Shown here in pieces: positions 45,281 through 56,610 of a DNA stretch of 64,000 bases (within the stretch, counting starts at the first letter, position 1; the number at the start of each line of letters is the position of its first letter). The stretch comes from Saccharum officinarum. Taxonomy: Eukaryota > Streptophyta > Magnoliopsida > Poales > Poaceae. A model generated the notes under the pieces. The model had not been told where the DNA came from, made no database searches, and worked only from the letters and a program-made list of their open reading frames with translations. The position numbers and the translations under genes were made by a program. The stretch spans positions 71,501,737 to 71,565,736 of the forward strand of contig CM036170.1 in assembly GCA_020631735.1 (NCBI GenBank), given 5' to 3'.

Positions 45281-47423
45281 ATGGCGGGGGTCAGGTTATA
45301 GGAACGTAAGTTCCCTCTACCAAAGACACGCTGAGGAAGGTCAGGGGACGGTTAGAGGTTGAGGGAATGGCAAGGGTTGAGGGAAACAGACAGCTCATCA
45401 ATGGCCTCGGTCACCGTCACCTAAGGAGGAGGTGGAGGAGCACCAGGAGGAGGAGGTGGAGGAGCACTAGGAGGAGGACGACAAGGAGGAGCACCAGAAG
45501 GGGGTGGCAGGGGAGTCCTCTTCCTATGGTGGTGCGGCTGGGGGGTCCTCTTCCTTAGTTCCATCGAGAGTCTGGTTGCGAGGTCCCACCACACTCTCGA
45601 AGTGACCGATACTTCTTGAGAGACGACCGTTCATTAAACTCGTTGGGGACAAGTAAGTAACTTTACATGTGATCACTACCTTTTCATTTGATTTGTTGAA
45701 AATCACAAAAGAAACTAATTATTTGTCTTGATCATTTGGGCAGGAGTTTCACGTTCGTGGCTGCAGATGCTAACGAACTCCTTATCAGTGGTATCCTAGG
45801 TCTTTTGTTCAGGGAACACTTCCCTAGCCTGGTTGACTATGTCGGTCGATGGGAACCGACCTACACGTTTCCCCACTACTACAGCGCCCCCGATGTACCG
45901 GATCGGGATGACAGGGTATTCGCTAACAAGGCGGAGTGTGTGATGGAGGAGCTATGGGTAAGTCTTACTCACACTGGCATTGCTCAATACATCGCCTCAT
46001 TGGACATTCTTGACATAATGAATGTATACATTGCGTCTATATGCAGGATTTCTATAGATGCCAGCCGAGATATGAGGAGAAGGCACGAGTTGTGGCTAAA
46101 AAAGCCTTTAAGACACTTGTGCATAACATGCACTACGAGGCGCGCATCCAGACTGTCATAGATTGGCACGCTACCTACAATGGAATTGTGTATAAGAAAC
46201 AACAAGCAAGGCTTATGACGCTGACCTGGGAACAATACTTGATGGTAAATACAGAACATGAATACTTGATGGTAAACATAGAACATGAATACTAATCTAT
46301 GTCTATGTCATATACTTGATGACTTGTAGGTGCCTCCTGAGTGGTGCAAGGCTCGGACGGTGTGCTGGACAATGATGGTGGACAAGTGGTGCTTCGCCAG
46401 CTGGTTGGAGAAGCACAACGCTTGCCGGGAGCGGCTTTGATGATGCAAGGTGCACCACATCATCAAGGTAACCTAACCCTCAATGCCTATGCGGCTAAAT
46501 GGGTACGTGTCATCCATTTCTTTATTGTAACGCTCAATTCTGCATAATATCTAATCATCTTGCTATTTTTTTGCAGTCGGCGTCACATGGTGGCTAGCCT
46601 TGCAACCAGTTCCAAGCATATGCTATGACCCACAAGGGCAAGGCGACGTCCGATGTCAACTACAACCTAGGCGAGGCATATAGCAACCCATCCATCCACA
46701 GCCGCCTCAGTGACTACACGGCGATGGCAAGGGAGATCCATGGGCTAGACTACGATCCTAGCACCCATGACCTCAATGGAGAAATTGTCATGAGGGTGGG
46801 AGGAGGCAAGAAGCATGGGAAGTTCTGGATTAGCGACGGAGTCCTTGACACGGCCAGTACTACCACTCTCTCCGAGATTCGAGCAAGGAGCACGAGCGAG
46901 AGCTCGACCATATGCCCACGGCCTAGCGTTGCACAGGGATGGGTCGATGCACTAGAGGTTATTTCTGTTTTATTCATCGTTCATTGATTTGTACACACCT
47001 TTACTTGGATTGTAACATTGTGGGTCAAATATTGCAGGCCCGGCTAGAAGAAGAGAGGAGGCAACGGCAGGACATGGAGGCGAGGATGATGGAGCAGCAG
47101 CAGCAGATGTTCCAGTATATGCAAGCGTGTCTCCTCGCCAGCTCTACGGGTCAACCACTTCCTCAGCCGCCACCAATGTTATTCACTCCGGCAGCTCCTA
47201 CTGGAACTCTAGTAAGTTTGCCTTCTCTACCGCTACTTCCTAACTTAGAACATTTTAGTTTGCAGGAATGTTAGAACACACTTACAAACATAAATCCTGT
47301 ATCACACATGCAAATATCTTCTCCTTTGTGTAGAATCAATCGGCGACATCGAATTCACCAGCTCAGGGGGGCACACCTCGGTCGGGTTGGGATATGTGGA
47401 GCGAGCGTGAATGGCAGCAGTAG
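45281..47423 (+). pseudogene. CACTA second ORF (plant transposase Ptta/En/Spm, PF03004-like), broken
   Basis: Conserved pieces in order: SSLVPSRVWLRGPTTL (from about 45543); ILGLLFREHFPSLV (45790); the open segment 45736-46161 with YSAPDVPDRDDRVFANKAE; YEARIQTVIDWHATYNG (46135); EWCKARTVCWTMMVDKWC (46340); the open segment 46625-46960 with KGKATSDVNYNLGEAYSNPS and MRVGGGKKHGKFWISDG; then ARLEEERRQRQDMEARM (47038), a coiled-coil tail, and WDMWSEREWQQ before TAG at 47421-47423. This order is typical of the second CACTA gene, a DNA-binding accessory protein. Breaks include TGA at 45603-45605 and two adjacent TGA codons near 46439. Introns separate the pieces. A 27-bp tandem duplication lies at 46235-46288. 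Confidence 0.8.
46235..46288. repeat. Tandem duplication, 27-bp period
   Basis: Two copies of AATACTTGATGGTAAA.A (46235-46261 and 46262-46288) lie at an exon-intron border of the CACTA second ORF, duplicating the coding word YLMVN. Confidence 0.85.
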
Positions 47424-47627
47424 ATGATGGACTTGTGGACTTTGGTGGCACTTTGGTGGTACTTGTGATAATATTTGTGGACTTGTAGTGTTGAATTGCT
47501 AAATATGTGTGAGATATGTGACATATGTGAGATATATGTGTGATATGTGATATTTGTGTGATATGTGAGATATATCTTTAATTTGCAGGAGTGAAAGCAA
47601 AAAAAAAAAAAAAATATTTTTTAAGCT

Positions 47628-48080
47628 TTGCCGAGTGTAACACTCGGTAAACAGGCTGTTTGGCGAGTGTCAATACTATTTCACTCGGCAAATTTGCCAT
47701 TTTTCCCCCGGTTTCTCAGATTTGCCGAGTGCCAGCTAGAAGACACTCGGCAAATCGTACAACTAGCAAGGCACTCGGCAAATAGGGTTTGTTTGCCGAG
47801 TGCCACGTGGTTAGGCACTCGGCAAACATGGATGATTTGCCGAGTGCCACTCGGCAAATGAGCCGTTACCGTCGAACCTCCGTTTCGTCTAGCTTTTTTT
47901 TGCCGAGTGTTTTTTTGCACTCGGCAAACGTTTGCCGAGTGCCCGATAGAAAACACTCGGCAAACATGTCTTTACCGAAACACTGTTTGCGAGTAATATG
48001 TGCCGAGTGCTACACTCGGCAAAGTTTTTGCCAAGTGTATTTGTGTCTTTGCCGAGTGTTTTTGACACTCGACAAACCAA
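47628..48080. repeat. CACTA subterminal repeat array (TTTGCCGAGTG)
   Basis: About twenty copies of TTTGCCGAGTGY or its complement RCACTCGGCAAA occur in both orientations, many paired head to head with 4-12 bp between. Such arrays are binding sites for the element's accessory transposase. A few copies are mutated (GCCAAGTG, CTCGACAAA). Confidence 0.9.
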
Positions 48081-48095
48081 CCGAGTCCGGTAGTG

Positions 48096-49996
48096 GATTG
48101 TCTATGCTTGCTCAACAGTTAAAATTAATAGCACTGCCAGCAGTCCTGCACTGCATCTCCATGTAGGTGCAAAAGAATCATACACACACTTCGTCTCATC
48201 CAGGATACAAATTATTTAATATTTTTTTACTCGAATAAAGGTTGAGCATGAAATGATTATATTCACCATGTTTACCCTTCAATTTGATGACTTTTATAGG
48301 TAATTAGTAGAAGTAGTAGATATGCAACTCATGAGCCAATAATAAGAACCTAGTGGCTAGTGCAAGCTAAAATGAGAAAAGAAAATTGAAATTATCTGAA
48401 AAACATACAACGGTTTAATTTTCTATTGGCAAAAGCAATCTAATATTTTTAAACTACTGCTCTCTCCATTTCAAATTGTAAGTCGTTCTAGCTTTTCTAG
48501 GTTCATAGCCTTTACTACGCACCTAGATATACATTATGTCAAATACATAGTAAAAACTATGTATCTATAAAATCAAGAACGACTAGACTTATAATTTGGA
48601 AAGGATGGAGTATAACCAAAGCGGTTTAAACCTAGCTTGGCCTGTCAAGGAAACATGCTAAAGCTCTAGATAAGCTTGGCTCGTTTAGCTATTGCAAGCC
48701 AATTCGTTAACTACTATAACCAAAGCATATATAAATCAACAGTTACTAACTCACAAACGTGAAGCCAAGAAAATAAGTATAATGTGTACTATACATTAGT
48801 TCTATACTTCAATTACATGCATACATTATAACATAAGTCTAATTGTCTCTTGTTTATAATGTTGGAGCATGATGTGCTTCGTTTGTTTAGATCGCAAACT
48901 GGCTGTTAACCTAATGATGAGTTAACATGCTAGCTCAGCCTATTAAAAAGAAAAAAAGTTGTAACAGGTCACTAGTTTTTTCAGCTCTTTAGGAAGGGTG
49001 CTTAAAGTTCCCATATATTTTGACGGTTACAAATATAAGTACATATAAATATGTATGTGGACAACATAAGATTGGCCGATACTAGTTGACCTATAAAATC
49101 TTTTATTAATTGACAAAAATTTCTATAAGACAATATATTCGTTAAAAATAATATTATTCAAGTGTCACTTTGTGTAGTATGGTATGAAAGACCAAAATGA
49201 CTCATATTTTAAATGCAATAGTATCAAGAAGGGGTGTATCTCCATGTTTTAGTGCATATGCTTGGGGTGATAGGACCTATTTATTTAGGTTTGAGTATCT
49301 GACTACTAAAATTTTGTGCTAACTATCTTTCTATTGGTAGATCCCTCTGTCGATAACAAGCCGTCGATGGTGACTTTGTCAAATTCAAGATATGTATCCT
49401 TAAAGTCTCAGATTTGATAATGTGTTCTTAGAAGTCAGTTTGTGTGCTTGTTTGTGATAATCTTCATCTGTACCATGTTTCAAAAAAAGTTATATCTGTT
49501 TTCTTTCTTTGTATTGCTGGTGGTACTTTCAATCATATTAAGCGTGTTGAGTTTCAGCAATACTAAGAGCAAGGCTAACTGTGACTTATGAACTAGCTAT
49601 AAGTATATATTATTTTATATTTTCATAAAAGAGAGAGAGAAACTAGTCTTATACAGAGACTCTAAGATCATGTGAGATTATCACAGGACTATTTATATTA
49701 TGAACTAAGTAGGAGTATGTGTTAACAGTTAATAGAAGTTTTTTTAGATCTTTTGTTGTTGAAGATGCCCTAATAAGCTCGCCGGCCGGGCGGAGGGGCT
49801 TGGGTAGCAGTGTAACACGGTGCCCAAGTGAACGCGCTAGGTGATCCCCGCAGGCCGCATCCGCGTGCAGCGCTTGGGCTGTACGAGAATAAAGGCTTCG
49901 TCTCATTGATGAGGACGGCGACGTCCATCCACCCGTGTGGCCGTGTGAATCGTGATCAGAGGGAGGGAGATTTTGGCAGAACCGGCCCTTTGTTAT
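48096..49996. other. AT-rich intergenic DNA with one Stowaway copy
   Basis: No gene is recognised; the ORF at 49649-50134 (minus) runs into a MITE and resembles nothing. The Stowaway copy at 48462-48615 is listed separately. Confidence 0.4.
48462..48615. mobile_element. Stowaway-like MITE
   Basis: Starts CTCTCCATTTCAAATTGTAA and ends TTATAATTTGGAAAGGATGG. It contains GTCGTTCTAGCTTTTCTAG and its complement GAACGACTAGAC. A well-known grass Stowaway type. Confidence 0.8.
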
Positions 49997-49999
49997 GTA

Positions 50000-50246
50000 G
50001 GCTGTGTTTAGATCCCTGAAAAGGGGTAAAAAAAGTATTGTAGTATATTTTGGTTTTATTTGACAAATAGTGTCTAACCGTTGACTAATTAGGTTCAAAA
50101 CGTTCGTCTCGCAAAGTATAACCAAGCTGTACAATTAGTTTTTGATTTCATCTACATTTAGTACTCCATGCATGTATCGCAAGTTTGATGTGATAGGGAA
50201 TCTTTTTTTTCGCATAATATTTTTTTTTTAGGAACTGAACACAGCC
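50000..50246. mobile_element. Tourist-like MITE, target duplication GTA
   Basis: Ends are GGCTGTGTTTAGAT and GAACTGAACACAGCC, with GTA at 49997-49999 and 50247-50249. Confidence 0.85.
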
Positions 50247-50327
50247 GTAGCGGCAGACGTGCAAGTTCTAGGGCGTTAAAATATGCATAGGCAAGACACA
50301 TACACTGGCTAGGCATTCTGATACTGC

Positions 50328-50565
50328 GGCCTGGTTAAAAAGAAGATTCTCCGTTACATCAAACTTGCGATACATGCATACATATATGGAGTACTAAATA
50401 TAAATGAAATAAAAAAACTAATTGCACAGTTTAGTTGTACTTTGTGAGACGAACGTTTTAAGCCTAATTAGTAAACGGTTAGACAATTATTTCTAAATAC
50501 AAACAAAATACTACAGTATCACTACAGTAATTTTGACACTCCAATCCGGTGAACTAAACCAGGCC
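50328..50565. mobile_element. Tourist-like MITE, inverted orientation, target duplication TGC
   Basis: Ends are GGCCTGGTTAAAA and GAACTAAACCAGGCC, with TGC at 50325-50327 and 50566-50568. Internal words run opposite to the copy at 50000. Confidence 0.85.
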
Positions 50566-50611
50566 TGCATGTCTCTCTGCGTGTCTCGGTCGCCGAGACC
50601 ACCTTCATCTA

Positions 50612-50879
50612 GGGCCGTGTTTAGATGCCCGGGCCTGAATTCGGGTATGAATAGTGCCCGAGTTACTGTGGTAATTTTGTTTTTATTTGGTAAAAATTGT
50701 CTAAAATTTGATTAATTAGACTCAAAATGTTCGTCTCGGAAAGTACAACAAAACTGTGCTATTAGTTTTTTATTTCATCTACATTTAGTTTTTCATATAT
50801 GTGCCGGCATTTTGATGTGATGGGGAATCTTCTTTTTGCATAGTGGAATTTGGTGAAAAATTTAGAAAGTAAACAAGGC
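50612..50879. mobile_element. Tourist-like MITE, target duplication CTA
   Basis: Ends are GGGCCGTGTTTAGAT and AGTAAACAAGGC, with CTA at 50609-50611 and 50880-50882. Its right target copy is also the left target copy of the next MITE. Confidence 0.85.
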
Positions 50880-50882
50880 CTA

Positions 50883-51125
50883 GGCTCCGTTTAGTTCACC
50901 AAAAATTTTGCAAAATTTTTTAGATTCCCCGTCATATCGAATCTTTGAATACATGCATGAAGCATTAAATATAGATAAAAAATAAAACTAATTATACAGT
51001 TCAGACGAAATGGACGAGACGAATCTTTTAAGCCTAATTAGACCATGATTGAACACTAATTACCAAATAACAACGAAACTTGTTACAGTATCATTTTGTA
51101 AAAAATTTTGGATCTAAACCGGCCC
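50883..51125. mobile_element. Tourist-like MITE, inverted orientation, target duplication CTA
   Basis: Ends are GGCTCCGTTTAGTTC and GATCTAAACCGGCCCC, with CTA at 50880-50882 and 51126-51128. It abuts the previous MITE through the shared CTA. Confidence 0.85.
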
Positions 51126-51128
51126 CTA

Positions 51129-52869
51129 GCTGCAGTGCCCAGGGAGAGAGCCAGCTCTGGTGTGTGCAGTTTCCTTGGCAGCGCACGGCCGGTTGCCCAG
51201 CCGTGCCGCTGGCTTTGTGGCAGGGCCGCAGGGGGCCAGCCGTCCGGGGCTGGCCGGAGTGGCCGGTGTGGATGGTCGTGAGAGGACTGAGGTTGGGCTG
51301 GGTGAGACGACAAAATTAAGCCGGGGATACCTTTTGGTTATTCAACTAGTAGAGGCTTGTTGAATCAGTATCAGGTTATGCAAATGCCAGGATGGTCATA
51401 TATTGGGAACAAGATTGTCTCATTTATGTGTTTGGTTGAGAGTACAGGTTAATTCCTATATTTTATTTGGTTGAAAGAATTTAAGAGATAGAATAATCTC
51501 ATTTTTTAATACCGCTAACAACTATCAAGGGTGTATCCTACCTGTAAGCTATGGCCCAGCAACATAGTGATATTCTTCTCTTTTTTTTTCCGCGTCCTTA
51601 TCTTCTGCATGGGCATGCAAACCAATAGAGGATCCCAAACAAATATTGACCATCCGCCCTGTTCGTTTGAACTTATCATCTATGGTACAATGTTTTTCTC
51701 TCACAATAAAATAACATCAGCCGACTTATCAGCCGTAAAAACCATTAGCCGAACAGCTCGATCATTGCCTCCGCCACCACCCGTCTTCGTGCCTTTTTGT
51801 GTCCTGGCACAGAGTGCATCATCGTTACTGAGTGTCAAGGCCCCCATGCTGCTTCCAAGCTTTCAGCCTCCATCTTCAGGCAACAACCAATTCATTGAAA
51901 TAATACTCGCCAATGAGATCCTCTTCAACATCTTTTTGTCACCGGCAATGACAATTCATACATGCTGGTATAGCCCAAATCAAACCCTATAAGCATAAGC
52001 AAACAAACCCTTCCATTCTGATGTCATCAACTTCAGTCGACGATGAGTGGGCATGGACGTGGCCCCTTCCACAGTTTGCACTTGATGCGCGTTCCACTCC
52101 CTTGTAGGTTGGATACGAATGGGTTAGCCCGCAAACACGTATATAGATTTAATTTTGTGGGTTGTTCATGGTATTGATATTCTATGCTCTCTATGGTTTT
52201 AATATACATATATTGTAAGTATTTTAGAAAAAAAAAGTTGCTGCGTTCCTCCTTTTCTGCGTCCATTACCCTATATATAGCAACAAACTGGGTGTGTGGC
52301 AGTGATCAATTAGTCTGTCCTGTACCTCTAGGCACCAGTGCACCACATCCTTCTCTCTCTGTGTGTTTTTTTATAGACACATCGTTCTCTCTTTTTTATG
52401 AAAAAAAACAAAAAAACAAAAACAAAAACAAAAAAAAACACATCGTTCTCTCTTGCATTGGCACTAGTGTAGCTGTTGCCGTCAGTACTTCACCAAGGAA
52501 ATAGTTCCGCTGCACCAGACCATTCTCACACTTCCCAGCCTCAAGCAAGAAAAAACGTGAAAGAACTGTCGAAGGTAAAAACCCGATGCATTTTCCCAGA
52601 TAAGGATCGGAGTAGAAAGATACAGTAAAGTTCGAGCGAAGTGCTCTTTCATAAATGGTTCCTTGGATCGCTAGCAATTTCTGACCTTCGATTCCATGGT
52701 GCCAACGGCCAAGTTTCAGTATGAATCATTTGATTAACGCAACCTAACAAGGCCACCCATTTCCAATAAAAAAAGGCTGAAGAAGAATAGTTTGATGCTT
52801 CCAGAAATTGCCAAATTCCACGCATTTGCAGCTGCATCTGGACTCTGGCGAGCTAAGCGCAACTGGTCG
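51129..52869. other. No gene recognised; one short MITE-like copy
   Basis: The ORFs at 51531-51992 and 52184-52504 (plus) and 52396-52677 (minus) resemble no known family. A ~100-bp element with CCCTGTTCGTTTGAACTTAT and AGCCGAACAG ends lies at about 51657-51757, related to one at 57058-57170. An A/C-rich low-complexity run lies at about 52398-52440. Confidence 0.4.
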
Positions 52870-53955
52870 ATAAGACTACCCGCACTCATCGTACTCTAAA
52901 TTCATCCTCTAAAAGGAATATTCCGTCCTGGTCATCGAGATTCTCTCCTCTATATCACTTTCTCTCGCACCCATCCATCCTCTATATATCTACTCTATAT
53001 CAGTGGGACCCACGCGTCAGTTTTTTTTTCTTTTTTTTTTCCACCAGCCACCCTTCCTCCCTATTCTCTCTCCTCTCTCTCTTCTCTCTCCTTATCCTTT
53101 CCCCTTCTCCCTCGCGCCTCCCCTGCTCCCCTGCTACCTCTGCCGGCGGCCCTCCCCTGTTCCCTCCGCCTCCCCCTCTGCCTCCCCTCCTCCTGCGCCC
53201 GGCGCCTCCCCTGCTCCCTCTGCCGGCGGCCCTCCCCTGCTCCCTCCGCCTCCCCCTCTGCCTCCCCTGCTCCTCGCCCGGGCGGCCATGGCACGGCTTC
53301 GGCCCTCGGCACGGAGCTCGGGCGGCCATGGCGGGCGGCGGAGCTCGTCCAGGCCTCGGCGCGGAGCTCGGGCGGCCATGGCGGGTCCGCGCTGCTGGAG
53401 CGAGCGGGTGCGGGCGGCGCCCAGGCGGTGCGCCCCGCGCGGCGGCTCACGCCCGGGACGGGGAGGCCGAGGAGGTGGCCGGGGACGGGGAGGCCGAGGA
53501 GGACGTGGTGGGGCCGGATCCGGCGGCGGAGCCCTCCCTGCAAGCCCGAGGCGCACCTCGGCATCTCGTGGTGACCGTGGCGGCCTCCGCCTCCGCATCT
53601 CGCGCCCGGCGGCCCACTCCTCCTCCCTCGCCGGACGCGGGGAGGCACGACTTCGGCATCTCGACGTCGGGGCGGCTTCGGCGAGCGCGGCTCCGACGAG
53701 GTGGCGTCCGCGGCGGACCTCCATAGCCATCCCCTTCTCTCTCCTCTTCCTGGTCATGGCACGGGCGAACGGCAAGCGCGGGCCCCACGCCACGCTGGCG
53801 CATGGCGGACGTCCGGGACGCTCGCTACCTGTGGCGGACGCGAGCCCCGTCCGCTTGGGTAGCGGACGGCTTCCAGTATCCGCTGCAGCGAATTTTCCGC
53901 TACCGCGGTACTTGAGGATGCTTTTCCAGTACCCGGTGCAGAAGGTCTAAGACCC
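52870..53955 (+). mobile_element. Non-autonomous DNA element with GC-rich cargo (family J, copy 2)
   Basis: The left 155 bp (52870-53025) match the relic at 5462-5850 in reverse complement, and the right edge (TACCCGGTGCAGAAGGTC) matches the other edge of that relic. Between them lie C/T-rich tandem blocks (TGCTCCCTCTGCCGGCGGCC repeated at about 53128 and 53211) and 53281-53730, which is GC-rich with a repeated CGGAGCTCGGGCGGCCATGG (three times). ORFs are long on both strands (53003-53950 plus, 53061-53648 and 53134-53793 minus) only because of GC content. The cargo may be a captured gene piece, but no domain is recognised. The word TAAGAC flanks both edges. Confidence 0.55.
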
Positions 53956-54355
53956 GTAACTTGCATAGAACCTTTTATCGCTTTTTATCTTTTGTGTCCC
54001 ACTCGAGCAGTCATTAGCACGTTTCATGGTACAGAAGCGTTCGTCAAACTTTTACAACGAGACGAATTTATAGCGAACGGGCGCTGCAAATCGGGTGCCA
54101 AAAACTTTAGGAACGCCTCGGTCGCGGACGCCGCCCAGGCCGCTCATTTGAAGCGCGCGCTGGGGGCCAGAGGCCGCCCAGCCCACGGAAGCCACGAGAG
54201 ACGGCGAGACGCCGACGCGACACGAGCCCTCCCTTTTTTGTTTACGTAGTACTCCGTTCAAGAAGAATCAAGAGCGGCGAGGTAAGAAAAAAAACTGAAG
54301 GCTGTACTGTAAACAAGTTCCAGAATCCGAGAGGTAGCGATAGCGAGAGCCGCGC
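53956..54355 (+). other. Upstream region of the ATL gene
   Basis: About 400 bp lie between element J2 and the ATG, including a short stretch with Tourist-like words (CGAGACGAATTTATAG). The last 100 bp are probably 5' UTR; no clear TATA box was chosen. Confidence 0.4.
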
Positions 54356-54910
54356 ATGGCAGCGCAGGAGGCGCTTCGGTGGCGCTACGGCGACGTGGAC
54401 GACGGCAACTTCGCCGTGCGGGGCCACGGCGTGCCGGTCCTCGTGGCGCTCTTCGGCGTCCTTGTCTGCTTCGTCGCCGTCTGCCTCTACCTCCGATGGA
54501 CCTGCCACCGCTACAACGACCGCCGCCTCACCGCCGCGGCGGCGCCGCCCTGGTACTCCTCCGCGGCGCCCCCGCTGGCCGGCGCCACCGCCTGTTTCCC
54601 AGTGGCGGCGGGCCTCGACGACGCCGCGATCGCGGGCCTGGCCGTGACGCTGTACCGGCCTGGCGCCGGCGCCGGTGCGGGTGCGGCGGACGACGACGCG
54701 GCACAGCAGCAGTGCTGCTCCATCTGCCTCGGCGAGTTCCAGGAGGGCGACAAGGTGAAGGCGCTGCCGCGGTGCGGGCACGGCTTCCACCCGGAATGCG
54801 TGGACGCGTGGCTGCGGGCTCGCGCGAGCTGTCCTTTGTGCCGGGACACGCTTCTCGCCGCCGCCGTAGCCACCAAACCAGACGACGCCGTCGGAAACGA
54901 AGCTGTCTGA
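54356..54910 (+). CDS. ATL-type RING-H2 E3 ubiquitin ligase
   Basis: Single exon, 184 residues. A hydrophobic segment at about residues 24-46 (PVLVALFGVLVCFVAVCLYL) is the single N-terminal membrane anchor of ATL proteins. A basic stretch (RWTCHRYNDRR) follows, then the GLDDAAIAGL element at 86-95 that ATLs carry before the RING. The RING-H2 domain spans C121-C162, with zinc ligands C121, C124, C140, H142, H145, C148, C159 and C162, plus the E2-contact residues W152 and P160. The tail after the RING is short (about 20 residues). It should sit in a cell membrane and pass ubiquitin from an E2 to a substrate; the substrate is unknown. The size and the absence of introns fit the family. It is GC-rich like typical grass genes, and no other gene is adjacent. 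Confidence 0.93.
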   Translation: MAAQEALRWRYGDVDDGNFAVRGHGVPVLVALFGVLVCFVAVCLYLRWTCHRYNDRRLTAAAAPPWYSSAAPPLAGATACFPVAAGLDDAAIAGLAVTLYRPGAGAGAGAADDDAAQQQCCSICLGEFQEGDKVKALPRCGHGFHPECVDAWLRARASCPLCRDTLLAAAVATKPDDAVGNEAV

Positions 54911-55701
54911 TCATTCCAACGCGGCGCCCGTGCGTAGAACACAGAACAGAATGGATGCCCATGCCGACACCCGCCACTGGAGTCGGACTTGGAGAGGCGT
55001 TCGGGCAGCCGGGGACGTGTTGTTTCTTTCGATTTGCACATCACTGTAAAATCTTTGCGATGTTGGATTGTGGCGGTTTCTTCGCCCACTCCAGTAGCAG
55101 AAACAAAGGAACCTGTCTTTCGATGGCGATTTGGCGATGATGTTCTTTCGTTACAGGAAAGCGCTGCCATTGCCGGGGCTTTCGCTTTCAGATGCAGAGG
55201 AGGCGAACACGGTGGTTCGATGCAGTTCACGCTGTGTGGGCCGTGGGCGTCGTCGTACGCCACATCTGCAGGGGGGCACGGGTCACACTCGCACCTGGCG
55301 GCTGGGCTCGGTCTCTGCCCCGATCCGAGATTGCCTGTGAGCAGTTCTAGACCTCTCGGCTAGTCGGTTTGTCCAGCTGGCCTTCGGATTGAACTCACCC
55401 ACGTGAAGAGAGTTTGGAGGCCTGCTCTGAATTACTGCAGGAGAGGCTGATGCTGCAGCAAGCAACCACTGCCACTGCTGTTTTATGGAGAAAATAAGCA
55501 GAAGTGGCTACTACAGCCGATCCAAAGACTGCTTTCGGCCTTTTTGGGAGGTAACCGTCGGCCTGCACAGCTGCACTGGCCCAGCTAAAGTTTGAATTGC
55601 TGTTATTCTGCTTTGGTTAGACTTGAACTGATCAAAATGGCCGGAAAATAAATCCAATGTGGGCTAAGTATTGGAATACTTGCACGTATATATATTATAT
55701 T
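54911..55701. other. 3' flank of the ATL gene, no further gene recognised
   Basis: The first ~200 bp are probably 3' UTR. ORFs extending out of the ATL gene in other frames (54379-55140 plus, 54511-55263 minus) are GC-driven. No RNA gene was recognised. Confidence 0.45.
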
Positions 55702-55915
55702 CGCTCCGTTTTTAAAAACAAAGTGCAACTCAAGATTAAATTAAACCGTGTCAAAATTTTAAAATTCAACTTGATTTATAGAGAATAGCATCAACATTTA
55801 TATCTTCAAATAGATTTACTATTCAACAATTAATCTAATAATACTTATTGAATATAATTAAATATTAGTAATCTTTAGTACAAAAATTGTTTATATATTT
55901 CTGAACGGGGAAGTA
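55702..55915. mobile_element. Stowaway-like MITE
   Basis: Left end CGCTCCGTTTTTAAAAA, right end TTCTGAACGGGGAAGTA, AT-rich interior with AACAATTAATCTAATAATA. Confidence 0.6.
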
Positions 55916-56169
55916 TTTGTGGTAATAAACGGTGACAAAACAGACCGCGGGCACGCTGTTACTTTGGAAATTTGCGGGTAAAAAAAAAAGTCTCCAAGCA
56001 CTCACTCGCTCTACTCTGGTACGCTACCTACAACTACAAGGCTACAAACCAAAGGTAAAAGAGCCTAGACTCCAGAGCCTAGACTCGGAAATTTCCGGCC
56101 AAGGAAAGCTAGTTCCAGGATTGAACAGGAGCAGAACAAGAAAACAGATCCTGCCTCTGCTGCAACTTT

Positions 56170-56610
56170 AGCCGGTTTTAATGTGGGCAACCGCAAAAAG
56201 AAGGATACCAATTCACAAATCTCTGGCCCCTCTCGATAAAGTTGCCGTCAAAAAACAGAATCAGTGCACGCCGCAAGCGCAAGGCAAATTTACAGCAAAA
56301 ACGGAACAACGCATCGACCCATCCCGACAATTCAGATTCAGAAACCGCAATCACCAACAGCAGGTAGCTAGTTCGGAGCACGGACGACGGCACCGAAGAA
56401 ACGCCAGAACGAATGCATCGCACCATGAAGATGAAGGTTAGGCTCGTATGCAGCTAGGATTCGGGAGGTTTTCGGAGCAAATCGGGGGTTTTAATAGAGC
56501 GGCCGGCGGCGGCGGCGCGGGGAAGCCGCAGGGCGCGTACCCTAGGTTAACTGAGTCATTGACCCCAGTGCGGGCCGGGCTTAGCCACTGAGCCGGACGG
56601 GGCGTGCATC
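56170..56610 (-). promoter_or_regulatory. Candidate promoter and 5' leader on the minus strand
   Basis: On the minus strand a GC-rich segment with GCCGCCGCCGCCGGCC is followed by TATTAAAACCCC (a TATA-like box near 56490) and then a leader leading to ATG at 56426, which opens an 82-codon frame (56178-56426). The translation resembles no family, so the ATG may be upstream of an intron or non-functional. This looks like the start of a gene whose body has been displaced or lost to the left. Confidence 0.3.

Larger units (their letters stand above)
43839..48095 (+). mobile_element. CACTA (En/Spm) DNA transposon, 3' portion
   Basis: It contains the end of a TNP2-like transposase gene, a second ORF of the Ptta/En/Spm type, a subterminal array of TTTGCCGAGTG words, and the terminus CCGAGTCCGGTAGTG at 48081-48095, the reverse complement of CACTACCGGACTCGG. 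The 5' end is not in the window or is hidden by the gap. Both genes are broken, so the copy is not autonomous. Confidence 0.85.

Noticed and set aside
53003..53950. 315-codon ORF, with long overlapping ORFs on the other strand
   Set aside because: The sequence is GC-rich and built of short internal repeats, it is open on both strands, and it lies inside a transposon. No domain can be read.
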